Shown here one piece after another: positions 10,141 through 20,030 of a stretch of DNA of 64,000 nt. The notes beneath the pieces are model-generated. The model saw only the letters and a list, made by a program, of their open reading frames with translations. It ran no database searches and had not been told where the DNA came from. This DNA comes from Ursus arctos (Eukaryota; Chordata; Mammalia; Carnivora; Ursidae). The DNA lies in assembly GCF_023065955.2 (NCBI RefSeq), contig NW_026622786.1, positions 43,014,938 through 43,078,937 on the forward strand, in the 5' to 3' direction. The translations under genes were made by a program, and so were the position numbers. The first letter of the stretch is position 1; each line of letters begins with the position of its first letter.

Positions 10141-10776
10141 CCCCGTCCTTAAAACAGACACCACCATGCTCTGTTGTTTCCCACCAATTCTGCCTACACT
10201 GCCGGTTATCAGCAATAGTGTGTGCACTCAAGTGCATGACCTCATTTAAAAAGCTTTGGCAGAATGTCAGCATCGTGTTTTTCCCTCCGCCTTTAATGAT
10301 GGCGTCCCTTTTGGCCACTTGATTCTGAGTCTGTCATAATTGTCACAAAGAGCTTCTATGTCCAGGATTTGTAACCCTCCCTCTCTCCTCCCAAAGAGAC
10401 AAGAAGAAGCCAGAGGGTTGCAGACTGTCATAGGCTTGGGGCCATGCCTAGAATTTGTTTTCTTGGTTATTTAGACAATGACCATGGTTTCAGCTTTGGG
10501 CTGCTCTCCTGCTTGAAATTTTATTACATTTTCTGAGGGGTACTCTAGGGGTTATTGGGGTGGGATGTAAATAAGTGTCACTTAAAAAATGGCTTTCCAA
10601 GTCACCTAATTTTGAGAAACACTGGGTTTTACAAAGTCTTCTTGTTGCACAAAGTTTCTTTATTTTAGGGAGTCTTAATATTTTTAAGACGTGATGTGCT
10701 TTCTGGATGTGGATAATGTGCAGTTGGCAAGATTTCCCAATATCTTTGGCTTTAGAACTCTCTTTTGGAGAGTATT
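10141..10776. other. single-copy DNA, nothing recognised
   Basis: No repeat consensus. Short frames on both strands lack splice borders. Confidence 0.4.
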
Positions 10777-11565
10777 TGTTATGGGTTGGATTGTGTCATT
10801 CCCTCTCCCCCACAAATTCACATATTGGAACGCTGTCTTGTCAGTGTCAACTGCTGTAACAAAAATGCCACAGACTGGGTGGCTTAAACAAGATTTATTT
10901 CTCACAGTTCCGCAGGTTGGAAATCCAAGATCAGGTCACTGGCGGATCCACTGTTGGTGTGAACCCCTTCCTGGTGCATAGATGGCCATCTTCTCGCTGT
11001 GTCCTCACATTGTAGAAGGGGCAAGGGAGCCCCCAGGGTCTCTTCTGTAAGGACACTAATTCCATTCATGAAGATTCTGCCCTCCTGCCCTAATCACCTT
11101 CCAAAGCCCTTGCTTCCAAATACCATCACCTTGGAGATTAGGTTTCAACCTTCGAAGCTGGGAGGATAGAAGCATTCAGTCTCTAGCAAGCCCCGATTCT
11201 CGGTAACTCAGAATGTGACCTTATTTGTAAGTAAGGTCATTGCAGATGTTTAAGAGGAGGATATAATGGAGTAGGCTGGGCCCCTAATCCAATGTGACTG
11301 GTGTCCTTATAAAACGGGCAGATTTGGACAGGGAGACAGACACATGCCCAGGGAGAACTCCATGTGAAGATTGGCCAAGGGACCACCAGAACCTAGGACA
11401 GGGGTCTACAACACAGCCTACAGTAGTGACTTTGGAGGGAAGGTAGCTCTGAGGACACCTCAATCTCAGACTTCTGGCCTCCAGTACTGCGAGAGAATAA
11501 ATATCTGTTGCTTAAACGACTCGGTTTGTGGTACGGTGTTTCAGCAGCCCCAGGAAACTAATACA
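10777..11565 (+). mobile_element. MLT1-type MaLR LTR, interrupted by a second LTR
   Basis: It starts 'tgttatgggttggattgtgt' and ends '...ggaaactaatac' followed by 'a', with TG...CA ends and a perfect 5-bp duplication 'gtatt' (10772-10776 and 11566-11570). Internal landmarks after the interruption are 'actcagaatgtgaccttatt', 'ctggtgtccttataaaac' and 'tggcctccagtactgcgaga'. Removing the inserted LTR and its duplication leaves about 430 bp, a normal MLT1 length. Confidence 0.9.
10834..11188 (-). mobile_element. MaLR LTR (MST/MLT1-like) nested in the MLT1 LTR
   Basis: On the minus strand it reads as a MaLR LTR: 'aaggtgatggtatttggaag', 'ggaattagtgtccttacaga', 'aatgtgaggacacagcgaga', 'tttaagccacccagtctgtg'. 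It has TG...CA ends and is flanked by diverged 5-bp copies 'aacgc' (10829-10833) and 'agccc' (11189-11193). The host LTR consensus reads 'aagccc' at this point, which supports the junction. Confidence 0.8.
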
Positions 11566-11570
11566 GTATT

Positions 11571-12435
11571 CAGGGGATTACTGTTTTGAAGCACTTACTT
11601 TGAGAAATGCTGCTTAACAGACTTCCCAGAATAGCAATTATAGCAGTCTATGAACATATTTGCAAAAGTTTAAGATTTTAAGAAGAGTAAGTCTCAATCT
11701 AAGGCTTTCTATATATTTGTGGGTCGAGTTAATTCTGAATAAATTGATGTTATTTCACATTTAAAAGAAAAATCTTGGCTCGACCACATGAGATATTTTT
11801 AAAGCAAATGGACACACTGCCCTCTTACAGCCCCAAATGCTCAAATTATAAAACTAGTTTCATTATTTAAGCCGATGGTAATCTTTCTGCTTTGCCCGAA
11901 TAGCTGCTGCAGTCTTTAATTAGATGGGTTGGCAAAAGTGTCCCAGGAGTTACACTAGCTGTCTTTATTGTATTCCTTTATCCCACTGACTTGAATTAAA
12001 ATAGAATGCGCTACAATCCGCTGTGGCATGGGGGGCGGGGGTGGAGCTATCTGAGAGAGTTCCTAAGGTTGACTAGTTGTGCCCAAATTGGGGGGATTTC
12101 ATGGATGAGTAAAATCTAGAAATTAATTTGAAGACTGACCTAAGTTTGTCAACTTTTTCTTTTGGCAACTAAGGACATTAAAACAATACCGAAGGACAAA
12201 ATGAACGAGAACCAACAACCGCCGTGTGCCAGGGACATCATTTACACTTTTTATTTTGTCAAGTAAGAATATTAAAAACCGACTAAACATATCAACCCCC
12301 TCCCCCCCAAATCAACATCTGTACCAACCATGTACTAGTGATCCTGTTTATAAAAGTGAAGACTATTTCCTAAGAAAAGAAGGTAGAAAGAGTAAGATAC
12401 CACGATTAAACCAGTGGGTGGGTTATGTGTTTTGA
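11571..12435. other. single-copy block, possible conserved non-coding DNA
   Basis: No repeat consensus. The section 11860-11960 ('ttaagccgatggtaatcttt', 'agctgctgcagtctttaatt') is low in repeats and could be conserved. A C-run lies near 12298-12310. No credible exon. Confidence 0.3.
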
Positions 12436-12590
12436 GTCCTATGTGCCGGGCACGTTCTTAAATGTTTCATATGCATGAACTCCATTAATCCTCACCAAAA
12501 AACTCTAAGGTTTTTCATTTTAGAAGAGGGGAAACTGAGGTAGCAGGGGAGGTAGTGAGGCTGCGAGTTGAATTGACAGGTCTGGCTCTG
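12436..12590 (-). mobile_element. MIR relic
   Basis: 'tatgtgccgggcacgttctt', 'ctccattaatcctcacca' and 'agaggggaaactgaggtagc' are in antisense MIR order. Confidence 0.7.
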
Positions 12591-13287
12591 GGGCGTGTGA
12601 TGTTGTGATCTTGAACATCCTCTGATCCTGCATCTCTAAGAAGACGGTCCTTTCCAAAAAAGGAACCTCGGCACACTGAGCGTGTGTGGATGTTTTTATT
12701 CTATTTTTTCCCATGTTGCTGCAGACCTGTGACAACATCATCACAGAGCAGTCTGGACCGGCTTTCGAGAAGCCCTGCTACAGCTGCAGGCTCTGTGCCA
12801 GCAAGGGACCAGAATAGAAATGGCGGGTGCTGCTTGTGGAGGGAATTCCGAAGGTAGACAGGGGAGATGGCTCATTTTGCTTTCATCAGTGATCTATGTA
12901 GTGTGGTAGGGCTTGAACAGCCATATATAAGTGAGTACGAATCAATCATTTCTGCCGACATTTTGAAAATACTTCAGGGTGGCCGAAAGTTAATGTATCA
13001 AATGTTATTAAAGGTTTAAAACAACCAAGCCAAAATTAACATTCTTTAAATTTAACCGCAAAATCTGAGCTTTGATTCAGTGCTGAGTTTGATGTAGGTG
13101 TGTGTGCGTGTATGTGTGCGTGTATGTGTGTGAGTGGGTGATATGATTTGGATTCCATAGCTGAGATACATATGAAAACAGACCACATAAGCCACTCAAA
13201 CGGGAATAGCATCAAGTACATCCATGGTCTTCTGCACTTGGAAATTACCACACAGATGTAGCCTTTGCAGCCGAAAACCTTCATGGA
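12591..13287. other. single-copy DNA with an exon-like stretch and a TG repeat
   Basis: A long polypyrimidine tract ending 'gttgctgcag' (12724) precedes a 129-bp stretch followed by 'cgaag|gtagac' (12854). One frame is open, but the residue content gives no support. A TG-rich simple repeat lies at 13097-13135. Confidence 0.3.
13097..13135. repeat. TG-rich simple repeat
   Basis: Interrupted 'tgtgtgtgcgtgtatgtgtg' units. Confidence 0.85.
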
Positions 13288-13480
13288 ATAGTGTGATTTG
13301 GTGAAAACAGCATTGCTTTGGGAGCAGATAAACACAGGTTCAAACCCCAACACTTACTCTTCCTTGCTGAATGGCCTTGGAAAATGAGTCTATTTCATTT
13401 GTGAAATGGGAACAATAAAACCTTATCTTACAGGTTTTAAATGAGGATTAGGTTAATTCATGTCCAATGGTTAGCATTAT
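13288..13480 (+). mobile_element. MIR
   Basis: 'ttgctttgggagcagataaa', 'acacaggttcaaacccca' (B-box-like), 'tttcatttgtgaaatgggaa' and 'aatgaggattaggttaattc' follow the MIR sense order. Confidence 0.8.
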
Positions 13481-13499
13481 TATTGACCAAAAGAGAATT

Positions 13500-13735
13500 T
13501 TAATTTTCAAACAAGTATTTATACAGTGTTCATATTGCCAGATCCTGTTCTAAATAACTTCTATTTATGGTAACAATGAGGGTAGATATTATCATTCTTT
13601 TTACAGTTAGGAAACATGAGATATAGAGAGCAACTTGCCAAGGTCACAGAACTGATAAGGGTCAAAGGAGGGTCCAAACCTGGGCATTCTGGTGCCAGAA
13701 ACCATGTTCTTAATCACTGTTCTGTAATTTCCTGA
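13500..13735 (-). mobile_element. MIR
   Basis: 'atcattctttttacagttag', 'caacttgccaaggtcacaga', 'ggtccaaacctgggcattct' and 'atgttcttaatcactgttct' are in antisense MIR order. It lies tail-to-tail with the preceding MIR. Confidence 0.85.
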
Positions 13736-14442
13736 TAATGGAAGTTGAAATACTCACAGTTTTAAGTACTTATCAGGTCACCATAATTGAAAGACTTGCT
13801 TTTCCAGAACTTTAGAAACAAAGGAAATAGTTGGATCTGGACAGATTGTATATGGATTTAATTAGCTGTGCATATGCATTGCTAAATTCATGGAAATTGT
13901 ACAGGGTGGATTTTCTTGTTAACCACCAGTTTCTTCATGCTAGCGGTTGGCACTAGTGTGTAGGCATCAGCTTCCCAGATGGCTCCTATTCCTCTCCCGT
14001 CTCTTCCCATTTACCCGCCAGGATCTCTTCTGGCCTGACTCCCTCCCCACCCCTCAAGGTTCTGTCCTGGCTGTCACTAGATGCAAGAGTTCTCAAACCC
14101 TCTCCTGGGCTCCCTGCCTTTGTTAATGTTTTCAGTGTGGGCTGCCACTCTCCCAACTTCTTCCCTGATTCCTGGCCACTTCCTCTCCAGATAGCCTTTC
14201 CTCCCCTTGCCAGGCTCCTACTTGTATCCAGTCCCCTCCCTTTGCCTCTTTGTTCACAGAAAGAAGGGAGGCCAGCCCACCTCCCTGCCACCATTCCTGC
14301 ACCTACGCACCACAATGCAAACAGAGGTTCTCCCTCCCGGGTGCTTCCCTGCACTTGTGCTTTGGTCTCATTGTTTTGTCCACGGGGCCTTTCTTTGTCC
14401 ATGATTCTGCCTCTTTCTCTCCTGCATCTTCCTTTTTGTCAA
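13736..14442. other. single-copy DNA, C/T-rich in its second half
   Basis: 14030-14440 is pyrimidine-rich, which explains the long overlapping frames on both strands (13986-14505). I see no domain, splice borders or repeat consensus. Confidence 0.4.
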
Positions 14443-14652
14443 GTTATGGACTCTGAGAAACAAACTGAGGGCTTCAGAGGGGAGGGGGGTGGGGGAATGG
14501 GATAGGCTGGTGATGGGTATTAAGGAGGGCACGTATTGCATGGTGCTCTGGGTGTTATACGCAACTAATGAATCATCGAGCTTTACATCAAAAACCAGGG
14601 ATGTACTGTATGGTGACTAACATAATATAATAAAAAAAATTAAAAAAAAAAA
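14443..14652 (+). mobile_element. carnivore L1 3' end (5'-truncated)
   Basis: 'ctgagaaacaaactgagggc', 'gatgggtattaaggagggca', 'tgggtgttatacgcaactaa', 'cagggatgtactgtatggtg' and 'actaacataatataat' then the A tail. This is the typical carnivore L1 3' untranslated end. About 210 bp remain. I found no clear target-site duplication. Confidence 0.9.
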
Positions 14653-15196
14653 AGTTTTCCCCATCTTAAAACAAATCCTGTCTCAGCCCTGCAATGCCAT
14701 CAGGCTTCTGCCCTTTCTCCTTTCCTTTGTTGACACACATGTTGAAAGAGACTTGTACTTACCTTCTCTCCTTTCTTTTGTGCAATCCAATTCTCAACTC
14801 CCGCAGTCTCTTTGGCTTCTTTCCACAACACTTGACTGAATTGCTCTCCCGATGGTCATCAATGGTCTGTTAATTGTTGAATCCAATAGCATCTTCTCAG
14901 TCATCACACTTGACCTCTCAGCAAGACCCTGCATGGTCTGGCCCAGGGCCAACCCTCTTGCCTCATTTCCTATTACACCCCCCTTACCACACCACAGCTA
15001 CGCTGGCCTACCCACTGTTCCGCAAACAAGCCAACGGTGCTGTTTCATGGCCTTTGTGTGTGCTGGTGCCTTTACCTCTAGAACATTATTCTCCCAGATA
15101 TTTCCATGGCTCTCTTTCTCTTCATTTGGATCTCTGTGTAAAAGTCACTTCTTAAAGAAGGCATCCCTGACCCTGTTATCTAAAATGGCATCCATC
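14653..15196 (+). mobile_element. L2, first segment
   Basis: Diverged L2 with 'atggtcatcaatggtctgtt' and 'tctcagtcatcacacttgac', joined at about 14925 to 'gaccctgcatggtctggccc' (much further downstream in L2). It continues with 'catggcctttgtgtgtgctg', 'cccagatatttccatggctc' and 'gcatccctgaccctgttatc'. It resumes after an inserted L1 at 15602. Confidence 0.75.
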
Positions 15197-15601
15197 AGAA
15201 AAGATGAATACCTACCATTTGCATGGACATGTATGGACCTGGAGGGGATTATGCTAAGTGAAATAAGTCAAGGAGAGAAAGATAATTATCATATGGTTTT
15301 ACTCATATGTGGAACTTAAGGAATAGCAGGGAGGACCATAGGGGAAGGGAGGGAAAACTGAATGGGAAGAAATCAGAGAGGGGGACAAACCATGAGAGAC
15401 TCTGGATTAAACATACTGAGGGTTACAGAAGGGAGGGGAGGGGAGTAGGAGGGAGGGGTAGCCAGGTGATGGGTATTAAGGAGGGCACATGTGGTGATGA
15501 GCACTGGGTGTTATATGCAACTAATGAATCGTTGAACACTACCTCAAAAACTAATGATGTACTTTATATTGGCTAATTGAACATAATAAAAATAAACAAA
15601 T
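15197..15601 (+). mobile_element. carnivore L1 3' end inserted in L2
   Basis: 'gaggggattatgctaagtga', 'aataagtcaaggagagaaag', 'ggttttactcatatgtggaa', 'accatgagagactctgga' and 'cactgggtgttatatgcaac' are the L1 ORF2 end and 3' UTR. Target-site duplication: 'taaaatggcatccatc' (15181-15196) versus 'taaatggcacccatc' (15602-15616). The duplication has diverged slightly, so this is not the youngest copy. Confidence 0.92.
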
Positions 15602-16050
15602 TAAATGGCACCCATCTCCTCTCCCATCACTCTCAATCCCCTTGCTTGCTTTAGATTTTTTCATAACATTTTATTACCACCTACCCATTCCTTATCTGTT
15701 TCCCCCAGAAGATAATTTTTTTAAAGATTTTCTTTATTTATTTGACAAAGAGAGACAGAGAGGGAACACAAGCAAGGGGAGTGGGAGAGGAAGAAGCAGG
15801 CTTCCAGCTGAGCAGGGAGCCCAATGCAGGGCTTGATTCCAGGACGATGGGATCATGACCTGAGCCGAAGGCAGATGCTTAACGGCTGAGCCACCCAGGC
15901 GCCCCTCCCTCAGAAGATAATTTCATGAGGGCAGGGACAATTCCTTTTTCTTTTTCTTTTTGCAGATGTATTTGCAGCACCTATTGTAGGGCCAGGCACA
16001 TAGATGTTCTATCAATGAACATCTCAAATGAACAAACCTGAATGTCCCTC
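15602..16050 (+). mobile_element. L2, 3' end of the first segment
   Basis: The L2 3' end continues after the L1 and then around a SINE: 'agataatttcatgagggcag' and 'gggccaggcacatagatgtt' match the L2 terminus ('atgagggcagggac ... ctggcacatagtagg'). Confidence 0.7.
15719..15910 (-). mobile_element. Can-SINE
   Basis: Reverse-complement SINE: T tail with 'ttatttatttgacaaagaga', then 'gggatcatgacctgagccga', ending 'gagccacccaggcgcccc'. Target-site duplication 'cagaagataattt' (15706-15718 and 15911-15923) inside the L2 3' end. Confidence 0.93.
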
Positions 16051-16387
16051 ACCTCTTAGCTTCTGTGACACCACACTTTCTGGTTCTCCCATTGCCTCCT
16101 GACCATGCCTTCTCTCACTTGCTCTTGACTATCTTCATCCACCTTGGATGTTAAGGTTTTGTTCTTGATCCTTTTTTCTCCCCTGATCTGTATCTTGCTC
16201 TTGGGTGATCTAATCAGTTCTGATGACTTGACCCTCACTTATGTGGTGATGTCTCCTGGAACTTTCTACTCAGAGACAGATCCATATTCCCACAACCTAC
16301 TATATACCTTCATCCAGAGATACTCAAACTTAATATGCTCAAAGGAAGGGCTCATTATTCTCCCTTCAGGTTTCCTCCATATTTCTT

Positions 16388-16580
16388 TTTTTTTTTTTTA
16401 AGATTTTATTTATTTATTTGAAAGGGAGAGAGCAGGAGTTGGGAGAGGGGGATGAGGGAAAGAGAGAAGCAGACTCCCAGCTATGCAGGGAGCCTGACTC
16501 TGGGCTCCATTCCAGGACCCTGAGATCATGACCTGAGCTGAAGGCAGACATTTAACCAACTGAGCCACCCAGGCACCCCA
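16388..16580 (-). mobile_element. Can-SINE, 3' part of an L1 transduction unit
   Basis: Reverse-complement SINE with its T tail directly against the left target-site duplication. It ends 'gagccacccaggcacccc' and is followed by 158 bp of unique sequence and then an L1 3' end. It has no duplication of its own; see the unit at 16373-16962. Confidence 0.9.
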
Positions 16581-16738
16581 CCTAACTGGAATTTAAATAC
16601 AAACTTAAGAAAATATACAAAAGGAAAAATACCAAAAAAATACATATTTTTTCCTATATGTTATAGACTGACTGACATCTATGTGTCCATTTTCCATATT
16701 TTCATAACAATTTTATTTGTCTTAGAGGCTCTCATTCT

Positions 16739-16947
16739 TTTTTTTTTAATGTTATGTTAGTCACCATACAGTACATCCTTAGTTTTTGATGTAGTGTTCC
16801 ATGATTCATTGTTCGCGTATAACACCCAGTGCTCCATGCAATATGTGCCCTCCTTAATACCTATCACCGGCCTATCCCAATCCCCCACCCCCCTCCCCTC
16901 TGAAGCCCTCAGTTTGTTTCCCAGAGTCCATAGTCTCTTATGGTTAA
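16739..16947 (-). mobile_element. carnivore L1 3' end (source of a transduction)
   Basis: Reverse complement of the L1 3' end: T-run, 'atgttagtcaccatacagta', 'gcgtataacacccagtgctc', 'gccctccttaatacctatca', 'agtttgtttcccagagtcca'. The right target-site duplication follows at once (16948-16962). Confidence 0.92.
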
Positions 16948-17233
16948 TCCTCCATATTTCTTATTCCTTGTCTCAACTAATGGGCACCTAGCCAGTTGCC
17001 CAAGCTAAAAACTTTCTACGTTCCTCTTTCATGTCCAAGTCCTTGTGAGTCCACTTCAGAAGATGTCCATTCCCATTTCTTCTGTCATGCTTGAGTCCAG
17101 GTCCTTATCATTTCTTGCCTGGACTATTCCAAGAGTGCATTATATGGTTTCCCTGCCTCCAGCCACTCCTACTTCTAACCCAGTATATCTACAAAAACCA
17201 TTGCCAGAATTTTCCTTCTAAAATGAAAATTTG

Positions 17234-17420
17234 GGGATGCTTGGATGGTTCAGTCTGCTAAGAGCCTGCCTTTGGCTCAGGTCATGATCCCAGGGTCCTG
17301 GGATCAAGTCCCACATGGGCTCTCTGCTCACTGGGGAGCAGCTTCTCCCTCTGCCTGCTGCTCCTTCTGCTTGTGCTCTCTCTCTCTGACAAATAAATAA
17401 ATAAAATATTTAAAAAAAAA
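17234..17420 (+). mobile_element. Can-SINE (older type)
   Basis: Head 'gggatgcttggatggttcag', 'tcatgatcccagggtcctgg', AATAAA tail. A perfect 15-bp duplication 'taaaatgaaaatttg' (17219-17233 and 17421-17435) lies in the L2. Confidence 0.94.
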
Positions 17421-17545
17421 TAAAATGAAAATTTGATCACCATTTCCTCCTGTGAGAATCTTAGTGGATACCTATTGCCTTAGAATTAAAACCCACACTC
17501 CCTTGTGTGACACCCAGGCCCTCACGATTGGACTTAAGATACTTT

Positions 17546-17765
17546 AGATCAGTTCTGAGATCAAGAACTCAGACCCAGACTCACCATTTAGTTGGTGAGC
17601 CATGCTAAGGTAAGAAGACCAAGGCCTTCTCAGTGTAAGATGGGGAGAGGGTGGAATAGTTAACCTAGGAAGCATATTGACACAATGCCAACTGGCTAAA
17701 TGTCCTTTCCTTCAAAGATGTGGAACTTTTCCTGAGTAAGATCAATAAATATCTTTGTGAAGTGT
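17546..17765. other. single-copy spacer
   Basis: Nothing recognised between the L2 and a MIR. Confidence 0.4.
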
Positions 17766-17769
17766 GCTT

Positions 17770-18000
17770 CCTTCATAGGTAATAGTGGTGATATTTACCA
17801 TTTACTGTATACTAGCATTATTCTAAATACTTTATATTAATTTTAATGAATTTAATCATTAAACATTAGGTAGATACTATGATTCTCCCCTTTTTACAAA
17901 TGAAGAAACTGAGGCACAGAGAGGGTAACTAACTCTCCAAAGTTCTTATAGATAGAGGTGGAACAGAGATTCAAATTTAGGTAACATGACTTTAATATTA
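17770..18000 (-). mobile_element. MIR
   Basis: 'tttactgtatactagcatta', 'atgaagaaactgaggcacag', 'agagggtaactaactctcca' and 'gagattcaaatttaggtaac' are in antisense MIR order. Confidence 0.85.
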
Positions 18001-18950
18001 GTGAAGAAGTGAGGGGGAACTACAGTGCTTATTGAGAAGGAGTCGAAATTGGAATTGGGGGATCCATACTCCCTCCTTCCTTCTCTAGGGCTCTCAGTGA
18101 CTGGGCTGAAGAGAATCCCATGAGTAATGAAGTCAGGAAAGTGCAGGAAGATATTTTATGGGGAAGAGTTTAATTTTCTTGAACAATAGTTTGGATGCCT
18201 GAACAGAGATAGGAAGGGGTGGTAAGGAGACTAGAGGGTGGGAGGAGGCAGGAGGCAGGGGGCAAAGGAGAGAGACAGAGATAGAGACAGATGACCAAGA
18301 GTACTTTGTGCACTCTCGCCCTGTGAGGCACCAAGAGCCTGAAAAATCCTTGTTTGGCACAAAGGTATAATTCAGTTAATTAAAACGTGGCCTTGCATTT
18401 CTCCATTCCTGCCTTCTGCTCTCCCTGCAACAAGCCACAGGCCATCTCATCTTTCAGAGTGTTTGATCAGGTGGAAGTGGATGGATAGAGTGTAGAAGAA
18501 AGGCTGATTTTATGCCCCTGGTGCATCTTGAAGGAGAAGGGACTGAGGAGATTTGGTTTTTTGAATCAATTAAACTTGGACACTGGAGAGAGCAGTGATC
18601 AAGGAGGCGTCTTAGATGCTCCCAGGTTCTAGAGTCAACAGTACCATACTAATTATTCCCCCAGGTGGGGGTCCAAGTACAAAGCAAGGGCCTGCCATAA
18701 GAAGATGCACATGCTTCAACCACATCAAAAAGCTCACTGCTGACCCATCAATCAAGATCTCTCCCATATCTGGGAGAAATGTCTGTCCATGTGCTGCTCT
18801 CTGTCTTGAATGACCTTCGTTTCCCCTCCCTTGTCTTCCTGCTCTTATAACTCCCTTCAGTTCCTTCCCTTCTTGATGGAGGTCTTAAAGGTATCAATGG
18901 ATGTGGGGTATATTTCGATGACCATATAAAACACATTCAGGTATGATTTT
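18001..18950. other. single-copy DNA, nothing recognised
   Basis: Purine-rich in 18200-18290. No repeat consensus and no exon with splice borders. Confidence 0.4.
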
Positions 18951-18954
18951 CTCA

Positions 18955-19080
18955 CTGAACTATGAGCTTCTTTAAAAGCACACTTTGAATTTTATTCTTG
19001 GTATTCCCAACAAGAAACACAGAGCACATGGTAGGTGCTTAATAAATGTTTGATGAATACATAAATGAATGAATACCTGT
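18955..19080 (+). mobile_element. L2 3' end
   Basis: 'agagcacatggtaggtgctt' and 'aataaatgtttgatgaatac' match the L2 terminus. Confidence 0.75.
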
Positions 19081-19140
19081 AAAACATTTAATGGTGCTGC
19101 AGCTGTTGCTGCTGTCAGTCCTCATGCATCTTGGTGGATT

Positions 19141-19154
<14 letters not shown>

Positions 19155-19173
<19 letters not shown>
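19155..19173. repeat. poly(T) tract
   Basis: About 19 T after a T/C-rich lead. It is not clearly attached to a recognised element; it may be the tail of a minus-strand retroposon too decayed to name. Confidence 0.9.
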
Positions 19174-19414
19174 GCACTGGCACACTGCTCCCACTAAGAA
19201 ATAAACAATCCCCATTCCCCTTGGGGGATTCCAAGAGTGTCATTTGTTACATGGCACTCCTTATGGCATGCAAATAATCCCTTATCCAGTATCCTTTCTG
19301 TTTCTTTATTCAAAAAAAGGAAGTGGCTTCGCATTAGAATTCTCTGATTGCAAATCCATACCAAAAAGACTTTAATTCTTGATAATGATGATGGAAAATT
19401 CACGGAGTGATTTA

Positions 19415-19625
19415 CTTTATGCTGGCTACTGTACTGCACACTTTAAACACATTTTTTCACTTAACCCTGAGAGGAATCTCCATGTGAAAAAGCATTATTT
19501 TCCATTTAAAAATGAAGATACTGAGGCTAGGAGAGGCTGAGTGATTTCCCAAGACCATCTTACTATTAAGTGGAGAAATTAGAATCCGAAACCAGATTCT
19601 GAACCCCAAAATCCATGTATGGAGG
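19415..19625 (-). mobile_element. MIR
   Basis: 'cacttaaccctgagaggaat', 'aaaatgaagatactgaggct', 'gagtgatttcccaagaccat' and 'accagattctgaaccccaaa' follow the antisense MIR order. Confidence 0.75.
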
Positions 19626-19689
19626 AGCCATGATGAGATTTACGTTCAGTAGCCTGCTTCACGGTGGATGGTTCCGAGGACAACAGGAC

Positions 19690-20030
19690 CAGCTGAAGAG
19701 GTAAGTATGAACACATGGCTGTGATTCCTGGGACAGGGAACTAGGGCTTGAGCAAGAGTGACTGTGACTATTTTGATTGATTAGATGTAGGAGGTTAGGA
19801 ACAGGAAGACTTGCTGGTGACATTCGAGGTCTTAGTTGGTTGCCTGGGCGTCATTCACCAAGTGGGGGATATTAGGTAGAAAACCTGGATTGGTGAGAAG
19901 AGAATAAATTCAGCTGAGGGTGTTGATGGGTATGTACTTGGGAGTACTTAAGCTCAGCTTCTGGTAGACATTTGTAGATGTAAGTCTGAAATTCAGAGAG
20001 AATACCTTGAATCTTTTGTATCATCGTTTG
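19690..20030 (-). mobile_element. L2 relic
   Basis: 'tgagaagagaataaattcag', 'ggagtacttaagctcagctt' and 'tggtagacatttgtagatgt' resemble antisense L2. It is strongly diverged. Confidence 0.45.

Larger units (their letters stand above)
16373..16962 (-). mobile_element. L1 insertion unit with 3' transduced flank and SINE
   Basis: A perfect 15-bp duplication 'tcctccatatttctt' (16373-16387 and 16948-16962) brackets three parts. On the minus strand, in order: L1 3' end with A tract (16947-16739), 158 bp of unique flank (16738-16581), and a same-strand SINE with A tail (16580-16388). The host L2 reads continuously across the unit. The simplest reading is one event in which L1 transcription ran past its own signal and ended at a downstream SINE tail. 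Confidence 0.8.
16055..17545 (+). mobile_element. L2, second segment (ORF2 3' part)
   Basis: L2 in consensus order: 'ctgtgacaccacactttctg', 'ctcttgggtgatctaatcag', 'atactcaaacttaatatgct', 'agccagttgcccaagctaaa', 'tcttgcctggactattccaa', 'ggtttccctgcctccagcca' and 'cccaggccctcacgattgga'. It is interrupted by an L1/SINE unit (16373-16962) and a SINE (17234-17420); the L2 text reads on across both. Confidence 0.8.

Noticed and set aside
13986..14505. long overlapping frames on both strands (up to 138 residues)
   Set aside because: They come from a pyrimidine-rich tract with few stops, and the strands contradict each other. No domain or splice sites.
14852..15319. 155-residue plus-strand frame
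   Set aside because: It runs through L2 into an inserted L1 across a target-site duplication, so it cannot be one gene.
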